From: Onchocerca volvulus
Lineage: Eukaryota; Nematoda; Chromadorea; Rhabditida; Onchocercidae
Direction of reading: 5' to 3'
Length of the DNA stretch: 64,000 nt
Assembly (NCBI GenBank): GCA_000499405.2
Contig: HG738149.1
Span: 1 to 64,000, forward strand
Below the pieces are notes generated by a model that saw only the letters and a program-made list of their open reading frames with translations, was not told the origin of the DNA and did no database searches. Shown one piece after another: positions 36,096-48,996 of the stretch. The translations under genes and the position numbers were made by a program. Positions within the stretch are counted from its first letter, which is position 1; every line of letters begins with the position of its first letter.

Positions 36096-39000
36096 ATGAT
36101 GATAGTCACCGACGGAGATGATCAAGGTGAGTCATTTTAGCAAATATAGAAATTTTTTACTGATGAAAGAAATGATAATATTTAGAAAAATTTTCATGCT
36201 TTTTATTCTTTAAGTTTTAGAGATTTCGGATATTTTTTCCGTTTAATCTAATTCTATCTTACCGGAATGCATGCATCATTTATTTTATCTGAACTCTATC
36301 TATCCGGAATCCATACAATCATTCTATTTAGAATTTTCAGAAAGGAAAGCGATAAAATTCTTGAATTATTTTGAAGAAAAAAAAAAAAAAAAAAAGAAAA
36401 ACAAGCATACCTCACAACAAGCTATTACCAGTTTTATTTTGTTAAGAAGGCTTAAATTTAACAAAAATCAAATGCTTTCGATAACAAGATGGACTGGACC
36501 CATTGGATTGGTCACGATTTGTAGACAATAGAAACTAAAAACGAATAAATTCAAAACTTGAACTAATACTTTGCACTAAACTAAACCGCTCCCTTTCTTC
36601 TTTCTTTTTCGTCTCTGTCATCCAGTAAATAATTTTTATAGTTTATATTGTTGTTGTTGTTTGAAGTTGATGTTGTGAGTGATTGCTGGTTAGGTTTTGA
36701 AGAACTTGCCCGATCGTAGTAGATTCATTAATCCTTTGAATAATTGATGATTAGTTCTTGAAAAATTTGTACGATCGTAGATTCCTCTTATGTCTTATCT
36801 TATTCTTTCCTTTCTTCCAAAAAAAAAAAAAAAAAAAAAAAAAAAAGAATAGATCTTAACAAAGATATGTTATAAGAATAAATCAAAGAAGCATTAAATG
36901 CTAACAATTAAATAGCTTTAAATGGATATCAAAAATGACACATTTTTACAAGTACCAACTCAGAGATAACATCAAATTGATGATACTACTAAGTATCAAT
37001 AGGTATAGAGAAGGTCAAAGGGCATTGGAGAAGAAAACAGATTAACTGTAATACTATAAATATCAATCAGTATAAAGAAAATCAAAGTGCATTGGAGAAA
37101 GAAAAAAAAAATCTACTGTTCTACTGTAATACTAGGGTTGTTTTTGTCAACATAATGTAGTAGGATTTCACAAAAGGCAATAAATCTACGTCGGTATACT
37201 TTTTATAGATGATAGAAAGGAGATGGATTTGTTTACTTAGCTTGATCATTTATATTCTTACGATTTTTCTTAATCAATTTCAAATCGATCATTTGAATTT
37301 GTCATTATTGCAGCAAAAATTTGTTTTCAATTTGAGGAAAATTCAGAGAATATAAATAGATCTTGTTTTAGCAAAAATCTTCATATACTTCCAATCAAAA
37401 TGTGTAATTATACAAGATACAATTAATGATTACTAAAATACTTAACCCTCGTTTGCTATTAAATTAGCCTTAAAGATGATAAATTTTGACCTTGAATTTA
37501 ATAATTACTAATTTAGCAAAAAAGAAGAAATAAAAACCACCCTCGGCACCCCCCCAATTTCCAGATTAGGGAAATGGAATGGATGCCAACGTGCATTTCT
37601 GACGACTATCCTCCGCCTTCTTTCTATTCTTTTCGCGCGCACCTCCGCCCCCTCACTGTCAGCAGTTGAAAATGCCTTTTTACGCCAACCAATCAACCAA
37701 TCCACGGCCGCTCATTTTTTTTTCGTTCTCTTTCTTTTTTTTTTATTTAATACTTTTTTTTTCATTGTTCAATCTGTTGCCTGCCTGTAATGCTTCAATA
37801 ACTTGCTTTTTTTGCATGCACCTGCAAACCTTCATACCAAACAAATTAAACAAATGCATTCTCGCATCCGTACCGCATCCTGCACCCTCACCCGACCCAA
37901 ATCGTGCACCTAAATCTACACCCCGGATCCATCCCTCTTCCCGGTTCCATATCCCATTTCCTTACCACATTCAATGCTATACAATTATTTCTTTTTTTCT
38001 GATCGTTTTTATTCCTACACATACACAACGTGCATATATACACAAAAACATCGAAAAAAAAGTAAATAAAAAAATAGAAAGATTCATGTCGAGAAAAAAA
38101 GAAGAAAAAAAACTTAACGGAAAACTTCCTTGTTAGTGAAGAGAATTCAAGTTTCAAAAAAAAAACCTGATAGAAACCATTTATTTTTTCAATTGTTGTT
38201 GGAGAAATTTTCTCAAATTATTCTCTTATCGTTTAGTTTTGACAAAAGAATGGAAATTTTGAAGTTGATACATATATCGGAGGGATAAAGACTTTTTGGT
38301 TGCCATCTGGTCGCAACATCATTCACTCATTTGTTTCACACTGATTTGTATCAGTGAGAGATTGAGGGATGAATTTTAGCCTTTTAAGAAATTGTAACCT
38401 ATTTTATTTATCGATTATTTTTGCCGAATCAATAGATCTATAAAAAAGAGGAAAAAATTGAATAGCAAAATGATACAAAAGAGTGACATTATATGTTGCT
38501 TAAGTTTGATTTAGTATTTCGACTTTATGACCTATAACCTCTTGTATTTTATATCGTATGCGGTCATATCTTTGTTGCTTACTCTTTTCTATTATTATAA
38601 AATAATTTTGTAGAATTTCTTATGTTTTTCCTTCTTTCCGCTCTCTCGCTTGTCCTCTTTGCTATAAACTTCTCACATAATTTAATAAATAGAATTGGAG
38701 AAATGGCTAATTGTCCGTTGGCGACTTATTTCCTTTCTTTCTTCTATCAACACTTTTCAGTTATTGTTAAATAAGTTTTCCAACAGAGTTAGGTTGCTAC
38801 TGTTCCTCAATTATTTACCGCTGCAATCCATTCCATAGTTTATTACTTTACCTTTCAATCATTAGTGCACTATTTGTTATAACCTTTCATCTTATGGTCA
38901 TCACTGGTCAACCTCACCGATTGCTTCTTCAGCAGATATATTCAATAAGCAATTTGACAAAACTCATTTCCAATGGCATGCATATCGTCGGTATGTTTTT

Positions 39001-39982
39001 TTTTTGATACAAACATTTTATAATTAAAATAGCATATCTCTGATTACACTTAATTTATTTAATAAATTATCACTTCAAATTTGATCATAGGAAAACGGAT
39101 GAATTGTTTAGTAATCTTGTACTTTGCAAAGATAACAATTTTTCAGGCATATTTTCTTTCGCTAATTGCAGAATTTGGCAAAGGATTTTTGCCGAAATTT
39201 CCATCTGTTGTCTATTTTTCAAATTTGAAAAATTATCACATTATGTTTTTTGGGATTCATTGAAAATTTTTTGAATAACGTGATATTTTATATTGAAAAG
39301 ATTTATGTATGAATGAATGCTTTTTTACGTTAATTGATGGTTAGTTTTTGTAGGAGAATTAATGTTAATGATAGGAATGGTAGTAGTAGTAGTAATAATG
39401 ATAGTAAATAGGTGGTAGTAGCGTTTTTTATTGAAAAAAAAGGAAAAAAAAGTAGTTCAGTTTATTTTTCAGCTAAAAGGAAGGAATTTCATGTTTGGTC
39501 CATCGTGTATGCCATCATTACCAGTACCATCATCATCATCATCATCACATATGTAGTAGTAATAGTATAAACAGAGACAAATATTACCTCACCTCAAAAA
39601 TACAACTACCAGAGAGCGGGGGGGAAAGAGCGGGGCAGGAGTTTGAGAGCATAAGATAGATTAATGAACACGAACAAAAAACATTTTGAGAGTGAGAAGC
39701 CGGTTTTTTTTATGTATATAATGGTGTGATATGATTTCGCTCACAATACATTTAGGCATATGTTCTGTTTTTTTTTTCCTTTTTTTGTTATTAGGCGATC
39801 ATGATGGTACCAAAATTGTTTCCCTGAAATTTCTTGATAGTGGAAAAAGTAACTTAATGATTAATCTACTTGGATATTCTTTTATAATTAAATATGCCAA
39901 ATATACAGGATTGTGTGAATCAGGTGAGAACCTAACTGATATTTTAAGGAAAATTTTTGAAGAACATCAAAAAGAAGAATGA
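36096..39982 (+). CDS. Candidate two-exon gene of 72 aa
   Basis: Exon 1 (36096-36126) begins with a double ATG, reads MMIVTDGDDQ and ends at a gtgagt donor in phase 1. The nearest phase-matched exon with coding-like sequence is 39795-39982, after a tattag acceptor. It encodes GDHDGTKIVSL..., a hydrophobic stretch, and a charged helix-like end ENLTDILRKIFEEHQ before a TGA stop. A donor cag-gtgaga at 39926 could instead splice out the last 19 codons. The intron would be 3.7 kb, far longer than others here, and the product is not recognised. Alternatively exon 1 belongs to another gene, for instance a distal 5' exon of the fozi-1 ortholog. Confidence 0.25.
36991..37132. repeat. Two-copy tandem duplication of about 70 bases
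   Basis: Copies at about 36991-37058 and 37059-37132 share core segments tatcaat-ggtata, gaa-gtcaaag-gcattggagaa and ctgtaatacta. Confidence 0.65.
37540..37960. promoter_or_regulatory. GC-rich, CCAAT-containing island in intergenic DNA
   Basis: In a region that is otherwise very AT-rich, this stretch has CpG-containing and C-rich sequence: tcgcgcgcacctccgccccc near 37630, three closely spaced CCAA(C/T) boxes near 37685-37705, and CCCGACCC and CCCCGGATCC near 37890-37930. No convincing exon was found there. A promoter or enhancer of a downstream plus-strand gene is possible. Confidence 0.3.
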
Positions 39983-41508
39983 TAAATTAAACTTAAATTT
40001 ATACTCATTCTATGCATAGGTAATTTTGATGTTTTTTCCATCCTGCATAAAACAATCATATATTAGTTATATTCTCTTAATCTGTCTTAAAAAAAAAAAA
40101 AAAAATGAAGTTTGTCACCAAATATTGAAAATATAAACAACTTTTTTTTTTTGACTTGAATTCATTTCCGGTATGATCGGAGAATGTTACAGTTAAAGAA
40201 GCGCTAACTTTACAATAATTTTGTTCTTTTCAATCGAACGATGGACCTTTATGAGTTTCGGAAACTAATATCTATACGTTTAGCATAAAATATTTTTGTT
40301 GTTCGCTCTTTTGAAACCATCTTTAAAATAGCTTCTCATTCGTTCTTTTTGGGCAAAATTTCTGTATTTTGTGACATTTTCATTTCTTCCTTTTCCTCTC
40401 AATTTCAGTTACATTTCATATATATTTTTCCTATTGACTGTTGAGCTCTTTGCAAACAAACTTTTGATAATACAATTCTGACAGATGCTTACCTCAAGCA
40501 ATCCCTATACCATTTATTATGAATATTTAATTGATAATGAAACTTCTAGATAATCTTATCAGAAAAATTTATTTGCCAAACAGTTGTTTTGTATTGATGT
40601 ATCATAAGGGCAAATATATAGAATGATAACAGAAAGAAGGAAATAATCAAACTTTTGTTACCTCAGTTTGTCCGTAAATCTTTTCCTCTTAGCATTATTA
40701 CTGTTCAGTAAGCAATCAGTAAGCAGGTGTTATTTATGCGCACATTTGTTTATTTGCATAATGTCTTACTTATTCTGTTTTTTTTTTTTTTTTTTAAATT
40801 CTTTTCACATTCTTTTCTTGTACTCACAATTAAGTGATATTGGAGAAGAAAAATGATAATCAGTGGATAAGATAAGCTGGATGATAGTTTGTGTTGATAA
40901 TGGATAATGAAATAGCGCAAATTAATAAAAAGCAAAAATGTCTGCAATGATTGCTTTTAAAATTAACAATAATATCATAATTTAATATTTTAATGTATTA
41001 AATAATAAATTAGAAGGTTCTAGATATTTTGGTAAATTTCTTCCTCTTTTTTTTTTAGTAAGGTTTCTTAGGAATTTTTATACACCGTTTCATATCAGCT
41101 AATTGTTTCTTTTATCAGATATTTCATACTTCTCATGTCTTTGTGTTCCAATTTGAAAAAATTTTATATCAATCGCTTTCTAAATTTTTTATTCCTGAAT
41201 CTTGCTCATTTAAGAAAATATAATGGCTAACAAATTGCTTCCCAAAAATCGGATTCATTTTCCGTGATATATATTGATTATTTAGATCTTGCGAAAGTAA
41301 AAATTGTAATTAGTCGAAAACAGACAGCTAAAAAAGTGACAGCTAAGAGATAATTAAAATGATTAATAGTGACTTTTGATTAATTTTATTTTTAAAAGAA
41401 TTCTGCCAATTTCTCAAGTACTAGCTTCTATTCTTTCTTATCAGTTTAAAATTTTTGAAGAAATGATAATAAATTAGGTAATATATTACTACATGTAAAG
41501 GAAAGAGC

Positions 41509-41539
<31 letters not shown>

Positions 41540-43102
41540 TGAAAAGAATGGAAATAATGAATTATGTATTCTTTTGTCTGTATCTCGTGCAACTCATATA
41601 CAATTGTCAAAACATTTTTTATCAGTGATGTCAAAAAAAAAAATTAATTGGCTTTCATTAACAATGTGATAATCAGCTTGTCTATTTTATCAGCTTTTTT
41701 TTTTTTTTTTTTTTTTCACAGTATTTTCTCATTCTCACAAACCTGAGCATATAATTTTACTTTGTTTTTTCATGTTGAAGAGAACAAGTGACAAAAGAAG
41801 TGATAGAGAATGAGTGATGGCATAAAAATATGATAGTAAGATATCAATGGTTGATTGTTGATTAATAAGTGATAAGTTGTTGCTTTACTATCATTTTTTT
41901 GCTTTACTTTTTGAAACATAAATAATCAAATAATCACATATTGTCATCTATCCTCTCGAACTTTTGTTTGACTTTTGTTACATGACAGTTTTTTTCTCCA
42001 TTTCTTCTACATATTTTTTTTTTTTTTTTTTTATAAATTTCTTTTTTTGATATCATGTGACATTATTATTATAGTTCAGTTTAGATTATTATTTTATTTT
42101 ATCAGGGTAGAGATAAGAATAGCTGAAACAATATTGATTCAATTCAAAATTTGATTTATAAATAACTAAAATATTTGATTTATAAGTAACCTAAGTTTTT
42201 GATTTATAAGCAACCTAAGCATTTGATTTATAGGTAACTTAAATTTTTGATTTACAACCAGAAATTGGTTAACTCATCTGAAGTGTTCCATTGTTAAACA
42301 TACAATTAGAAGCAATTTATCTTATGATAACTGTTGAAGATGAGAATGCATAGAAGTACAATCATAAATGTCCAACTTCCAAAAACACTTCATAAAAACG
42401 TAAACGGAACTGAGTATTACGAAAATCTACTTTTTTAGTAATTATATATTCGATTTGAAATCAAAAGTAATTCTTTCCCTCTTACAGTAAAGGCATAAAA
42501 AGGACTTTATATTTGGGAATAGAGCTTGACATTGTCGATGATGACTTGCTATATTAACTTCTTAAATGATAATATCATTTCGTATTTCTTGTATTTATTT
42601 TTATACTATGTGCAAAAATCACTTTTTGTTAAAGGTTTGTGATCATTGCTTATCATCGATTTAAAATGATAAAAAAAAAAAAAAATCAAATCAAAAAAGG
42701 AATCGAATAGCAAACAGTAAATATTATTTTATTGTAAGAAATCATGATTCTCGAACACTTAAAGTACGAAATATATGAAGAACTTGGCGACGTTTGAAAA
42801 AAACAATAAAGTACATATTATTATTATCATCAAACACAATATTCTTAGACATTACTTCGACGTTTATAAATCGTGCGTATAATTCTTATGATAATTAAGT
42901 TGAGAATTATTTGATAATTTTATTGCAGATTTTGGTTGTTGAAATTTTAATCAATTATACTGGTCATCAATTAGTCAGGAGCAGCAGCACATACTAAACA
43001 AAACATATTATTGCTAATGCTGCTTTCTGGTCTAAATTATTTCATCATTTACCAGTAATTATTATCAGAACTTGATATAATTCTTAAACTGATAACTGTA
43101 AA
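39983..43102. other. Gene-free upstream region of the fozi-1 ortholog
   Basis: No supported exon. It contains a (GA)n run (41503-41533), long T-runs and the minisatellite at 42150-42260. A good acceptor, ttattgcag, ends at 42928, followed by about 170 bases without introns up to the start codon at 43103, and may mark the 5' UTR or a trans-splice site. Confidence 0.45.
42150..42260. repeat. Five-copy minisatellite upstream of fozi-1
   Basis: A unit of about 24-26 bases, tttgatttataagtaaccta with variants, occurs five times in direct order, about 850 bases upstream of the fozi-1 start codon. Confidence 0.8.
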
Positions 43103-44130
43103 ATGCCATCAAATGATGGAACACAACGAAAGCTATCCTCGTCATCAACATTGCAACAGCAAGCGCAAATTTCATCGCAACAACAACTAGATACTTCAGT
43201 TGATACTGTTGGTACTGTCTCAACAACATCAACAACGCCTAGCGGTTTAAATGCCGAATTTTTGCACTGTCTAACACAAAATTTATTAGCGACAACGGCA
43301 GCAGGTACCAGCGGACAATCGCAAGCAACCGATGCCGCAGCTGGAACATCGGTTGCCGCTGCATTTGGATTGCCTATACCGGACATATCAATGATGTATA
43401 ATAACGTTAATTTGTACAACCTTTTCAACCTTAATTTGCTAACTGAATCACAACAAATTCGACAACAATCATCGTCTTTTCTGACAGAATACCTCAGGCA
43501 ACGAACTGTGGAAGCAAATGCGCGACAATATCAACAACGGCAACAGCAACAACAACAACGACAACAGCGCCCTTCGAAAGAAAAGAAACGTGTACGTAAA
43601 TTTTTACTCAAAAAAATGTAAATATTTTTTAAAATCATAGGAAATTGTAAAATATACTTTTAGTCGTTTTAACGATTATTGTCAGGTAAAAAAAAAAATA
43701 GTTCATTAAAGTCAAACAAATTCGGCATTTGTCCATTCTAATGCTTATTTGGACCGAACTTCATAGGAATTATTTGAGATAAATTAGATTTTAGCCAGTT
43801 TAAGAAGGTCAATATGTGACAATAACTAAGATTAGGAATAATCATACTATCTTCTGTTCACTGAAAAAGGCTTCTGAACTTATACTTTATTAGTGTTAGC
43901 AATTCTTAGTCATACCTGCATATTCCTACGTAAAATTGAAATAATTTTGAAAGGATTAAGCCTAAGCTATATTTTTTACATAATTAGTTAATAATTCTTA
44001 CTTACTTTTTACAATTTACGGAGAATATAATTGCATCAATTAGTGCATGTCCGTTTAATTGCTCACATTTTACTTTCACGTTTTTATTTAACTAATAATT
44101 ATTATATTCAGTTACTTCAAAATATCATGG

Positions 44131-44163
<33 letters not shown>

Positions 44164-47100
44164 TGCTCACAACACTTTGCAATTTTAGTTGCTATCGGCA
44201 AATGAGGGCTATATAGCGTGCAGAGCAGACCTGTCCTATGGCATACGAAACTTTGTTTTAGAAATGTATAATATAAGAGACAGTGTTTGTTATGCTCACC
44301 ATATGGTCCCCTAATGCCGTAAACTTTTTCAGAGCTATCCCTGCAGTTTTCAGTGGTGTGAATTATGTCTGAGGGAAGTTCATAGTTCGAAATTACCTTG
44401 CCATATAAGACAACATCATGTGGCGCAACCAATGTTTATCTGTCCACAATGCAAGTTTAGCTCGAGCTACTCGAAGAACAATGTCAAAAGTCATATGTCA
44501 ACAGTGCATGGGTTGACTGTTAGTTCATTTTCATTTCTAATTTTTACGCACTTTTCATCATCACCATAATTTTATTGTCTGTTTTTTCATATAAAATACT
44601 TCGTTCCACTTGGCTGCGAATTCTTTAGTCTTCTTCATCTTACTTTTGCTATTATGATAAGATCCTTAGAATGGATTTTTTGGATTCAGAGTAAGATGAA
44701 ATGAATATGAAAATATTTATGATTTCATAATTTTTGATGTTTGAAATTGTTTTGATGTGCTTTGAATATCAAATTAGAATTTAATTGAATGCATGAAAAT
44801 GAAGCAATATGTTCGATACATTGGTAATTTGAAATATGATTTCAAATTATTATACTGTTGTTATCTGCAAAGTTCGGTATCATTGAAATGCGGGAAGTAC
44901 ATTGTCTATAAATAAGTAAAACTCCTTATGTTTTGGTGCGAAATATTTGTAATCAATTTATGATTATCGCTACTAGTAGCTATTGTGAAGGAAGCGAGAC
45001 TTTATTAAGAATATTTCCTATAACTGAAATTTATGGAAATTAATTTATGAAATGCATTATTACTAAATGAATTATTTTCTCTTTTTCAGGAAGAACCAAT
45101 TAGTCATATGGAAGAGTATGCAGATGAAGTGGAACAATTGATGAAACAATGTTTCCCGACTGTTCGTGGCCGCGGTCGTCCGGTACATAGTAATATCAGG
45201 TCTTCAACTGCTTCTTCATCTTCAACAATTAATACCGAATCGAACAACAACTCAAGACGAAATAGCGCTAGCTCCATAGCATCAGCCAATAAAATTTCGG
45301 TGATAATTTTGAACAAATTAATTTTGAGGGAAATTAAAAATTCTTAGCTTAGTTCATTTATTCCAGCGATCTCACCATCTGTGCACCGTAGAAAACGAGC
45401 TAAAAAAAAAAAATTAAGAAAAATTATAAATTGCAGGCTCGGTACACTCACAGTTACCGCCGCAGAGCCATCAAGCATTCGGCACAGGAAATGGTTCATG
45501 AACTTTATTCAGCGGCCAAAAGCAAACGGGTCAAAAATGAAAACGATTATAAAAAGTAAATTCACTTTAACAAAGCTATAAGCTATATCGATCTATTTTT
45601 TGCATGTTTATCCAATTATTCCTAATTTGAAATATCGTTATTTGCAGCGAATCGGAAATAACGATCAGTCAAACGCCGATCGATGTTTCCGGTCAGAGTT
45701 CGCCAAGCGAGGTATGCATTTCATTCAACTAAGTTCAATTATTTTTCAAAAATTTATCTTTTGTTGACAAAAACTATAGAATGAGTAATTTTTGTTTGCA
45801 TCATGAATCTTTTTGCACATTCCATAATATTTGAAGGTTAACTTTTCATTACTTGTAACCAAATGAGTTGCATCAAAAATTGTCCTTCGGTAGTTTAATT
45901 GATTTGAACTTCGCATTGATACTAAACACATGAAATCAATGATCTATCCGAGCTTCTTCCCTTAATTCCGCCAATATATTCGGCGCACTTTTATTCACGG
46001 ATTACGATTACTGTAATCGAGTAAATGTCCTTCTTAACGTCTGTTTCTTGCAATTTTCTATGGTATTTGCTCTCACGCATAGTCAGGTTGTGATGAAGTG
46101 AGAGGTTCAGTGCGGCTATTTATTGGTCATTGGCTGTCTGTCTTTCTGTGTCAGTCCATCAATACGAAGAGGAAAAACATATTGGTTGTATACATCCAGG
46201 ATTAGATGTCAATTCACAATTATCAAGAGTCATTTAAAAATAACTTTTGAAAGTAATGTTTTGAAGTAAAACAGTAATAATTATAACTTTTCAGGAAGAT
46301 TCTTCTGGTAATAGCAATGCTTCCCATAATGGCATCAAAAATATCAATTACAGTAACGGAACTAATAATTACTATAATCACAATAGAACCATCAATTGTA
46401 ATGATCATGATAGAACCAGCAATTACAATGATGAAGTAAATAGCTTTAGTAGGTCTACTGGCTATCAAAATGGAACTGACCACAGTGAAACGATTGCTAC
46501 TGGTAGTTCTCCAAGTTCTTCAGAGCATGTTAATCATGATGCAGAATTAGGTATGTTGTGAGATTGAATATGATGACGAGTTCTTATCATTAAATATCCT
46601 ATTTCTTGAGCGACATTAAAAGTTATTGCATATGAACTAATCCGCGTGTTAAGCCCGAGATATGAAGAACTATCTATATACTCAGTTTCTAACTGAATAA
46701 GCATTTTTTTTTTCTGCTAAACTTTGACAATTATAATATTTTTGCTTTTCAGCAAATATTTTACAAAATTTCTTGAAAGAGCAAACATTGCAGAGACAGA
46801 ATCAAATGATTCAAGTATGCAAGATTTTGATGAGGAAGAGCAACCACTAAGACATATCGATCGTATTCGTCCTCGGTATGTCCGAATTGTACTTGAAATA
46901 GTGCTTTATGCATTTATTCCATCTTTGAAGTATACCATCGATTCAGACTATTGTTTCCATCTTCATACCATTAATGGATGATTTTTGAAATAAACATTTT
47001 GTAAAATCTCCAATTTCGTTCTAATTTATTTCTTTGAATATTGAAATAGTACTGCTCCGAATAGTGAACATTTAAGAATTGAATTTAAATTTCTGATTTC

Positions 47101-48926
47101 GAATTGATTCGTTTTACTGAGAACTGAATCGCTTTTCAGCTATCTTCCACAAAATGTTAATTGGTGGATAGTGGCCAATGATCAACTTAAAGGAACTATT
47201 TTTGAAAGTTTTCGATTAAGTGAAGTACTTCATGTAAGCTGTTTACCAGCTATCCTTCACTTACTTCCTTGTTTTTATTCTAACAGTTCCAAAATAAATA
47301 TTTACAGTCAAAAATTGAATAAGACTTTTTATTGCTTAATTGCTATTGAGCTTCAATGCAGTTATTTCAGAGATTTCCACGGCAATCATACAAATTAGCT
47401 GGTAAAATTCTTATAACGGAAGAACAACTTAAACGGGTGCAAGAGGTCAGGCAGCAAATATCTCTTGATTTGACAAAACTTCATGATGCACTTTATAGGT
47501 AAGGCATGGCTGATCTTATAGTTGTGGAATTTGTAAAAAAGTTTTCGATCTTTCATAATGTTGATGATATCATATTTACGATCGTTAGAATCTTCTTATT
47601 AACCGTCAGTCTAATGATATCTATCTGTACCATTAGACAGATAATTAATAAAAAAAAGAAGTCGAATCCGAGAATCGTGCAATGATTCTAACTTATTCAA
47701 GATGGAAGGTTTATTTTTACCCTTACTCACCTGAATGAATGATTATTGCATTATTAGATTATTTATTCGATCGATTCTAGTGGTAGTAAAAAAGTATGTG
47801 ATTACAGTTGTTTTGTTCTTGACTAATATGATAAAAAAAAACGATTTCCATCGATTTTCTTTCCTTCTTCTTCATCTTACCGTACATACCATAAGATTTC
47901 GAAACATATTATTTAGCTTGGATTTGAATGCCTTACCGATAGAGCAAGTTGATTTGATTGCAACTATTGCACCGACTTCTATGGATGCATTCTACTTATT
48001 GGATTGTGAAAATGCTGATCCTAGTGCAGTGATTGGGGAGAATGAACAGTTCTTGTTAAAGGTTAGAGCTGTAGGAAAAAGCCAATATTGAAAGTAATCA
48101 ATTATAAATATGTAAAAATGAAAGAATGCTTCTAATCTAATCTTAGATGAAGACTGAAGTTGCAGTTAATCTGAAAGCAGAAAAATACCTGACTAATTTT
48201 CTGGGATGCTATGAAAATAGCAACTTACAACATGTTAGAAGCTTTCTTGAATTTTAGTCCTCTATATTGTTGATACAAGTGTTTTCGCTATTGGCTAAAG
48301 CGAATGCTTAATTTCGCTGTGCTTAATCTCTGACCGAAAAAGAATTGATCCCAAATTTTTCGGTAAAAAAAATCTTGATTAATATTTCTGAAAAATCAGT
48401 TGTGAAATTCAGCTTGCAAAAATCGATCGAATAGAGGAAAAACTGCATGCGATGTCATTTATGGGGCATATTAACAGTCGTGTCACAGAGATCTTGAAAG
48501 TTAGTTCTTTTTTGGTTTTAGATCGAAGTAAATTGAAAGAAATTTTTTAAGTAAATTCTAGGGTGCATGAAGATTATCCATTTATAAAAATTATCGGATA
48601 GAAGTTTAGCTAAAGTTTATAAATCAGAAAAGTAAAAAAGGCGCATTATTGCTAGAGCAATGAAGGAACTGAAGCATTAAAATGTATTTTTTTTTGTGCT
48701 TATTATCGGTACTACTTCAGTTCTGCTTATTTTATTGTTTCTTTTTTACTTTAGAATTTCGAAGATCTCATCAATATTGTGAAAATTCTGAGGAAAAATC
48801 GTGGATTTCGTGCTTTGCTGCGTGTTGTTCTTGTCTTTATGAACTTCATCATTGGAGATTTTACAGCCAATACAATTCGGGGCTTTAGGGTATCAGATCT
48901 CACAAAGGTGAATATTATGAGTCGTT

Positions 48927-48996
<70 letters not shown>

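Noticed and set aside
37666..38136. 156-aa plus-strand open frame
   Set aside because: Phe-rich, then Pro/His-rich by composition, without domain or splice partners; more likely non-coding GC-rich DNA.
43084..43428. 114-aa minus-strand open frame with many Cys and Val
   Set aside because: It is the antisense shadow of fozi-1 exon 1, whose CAA/ACA-rich codons give Cys/Val-rich antisense.
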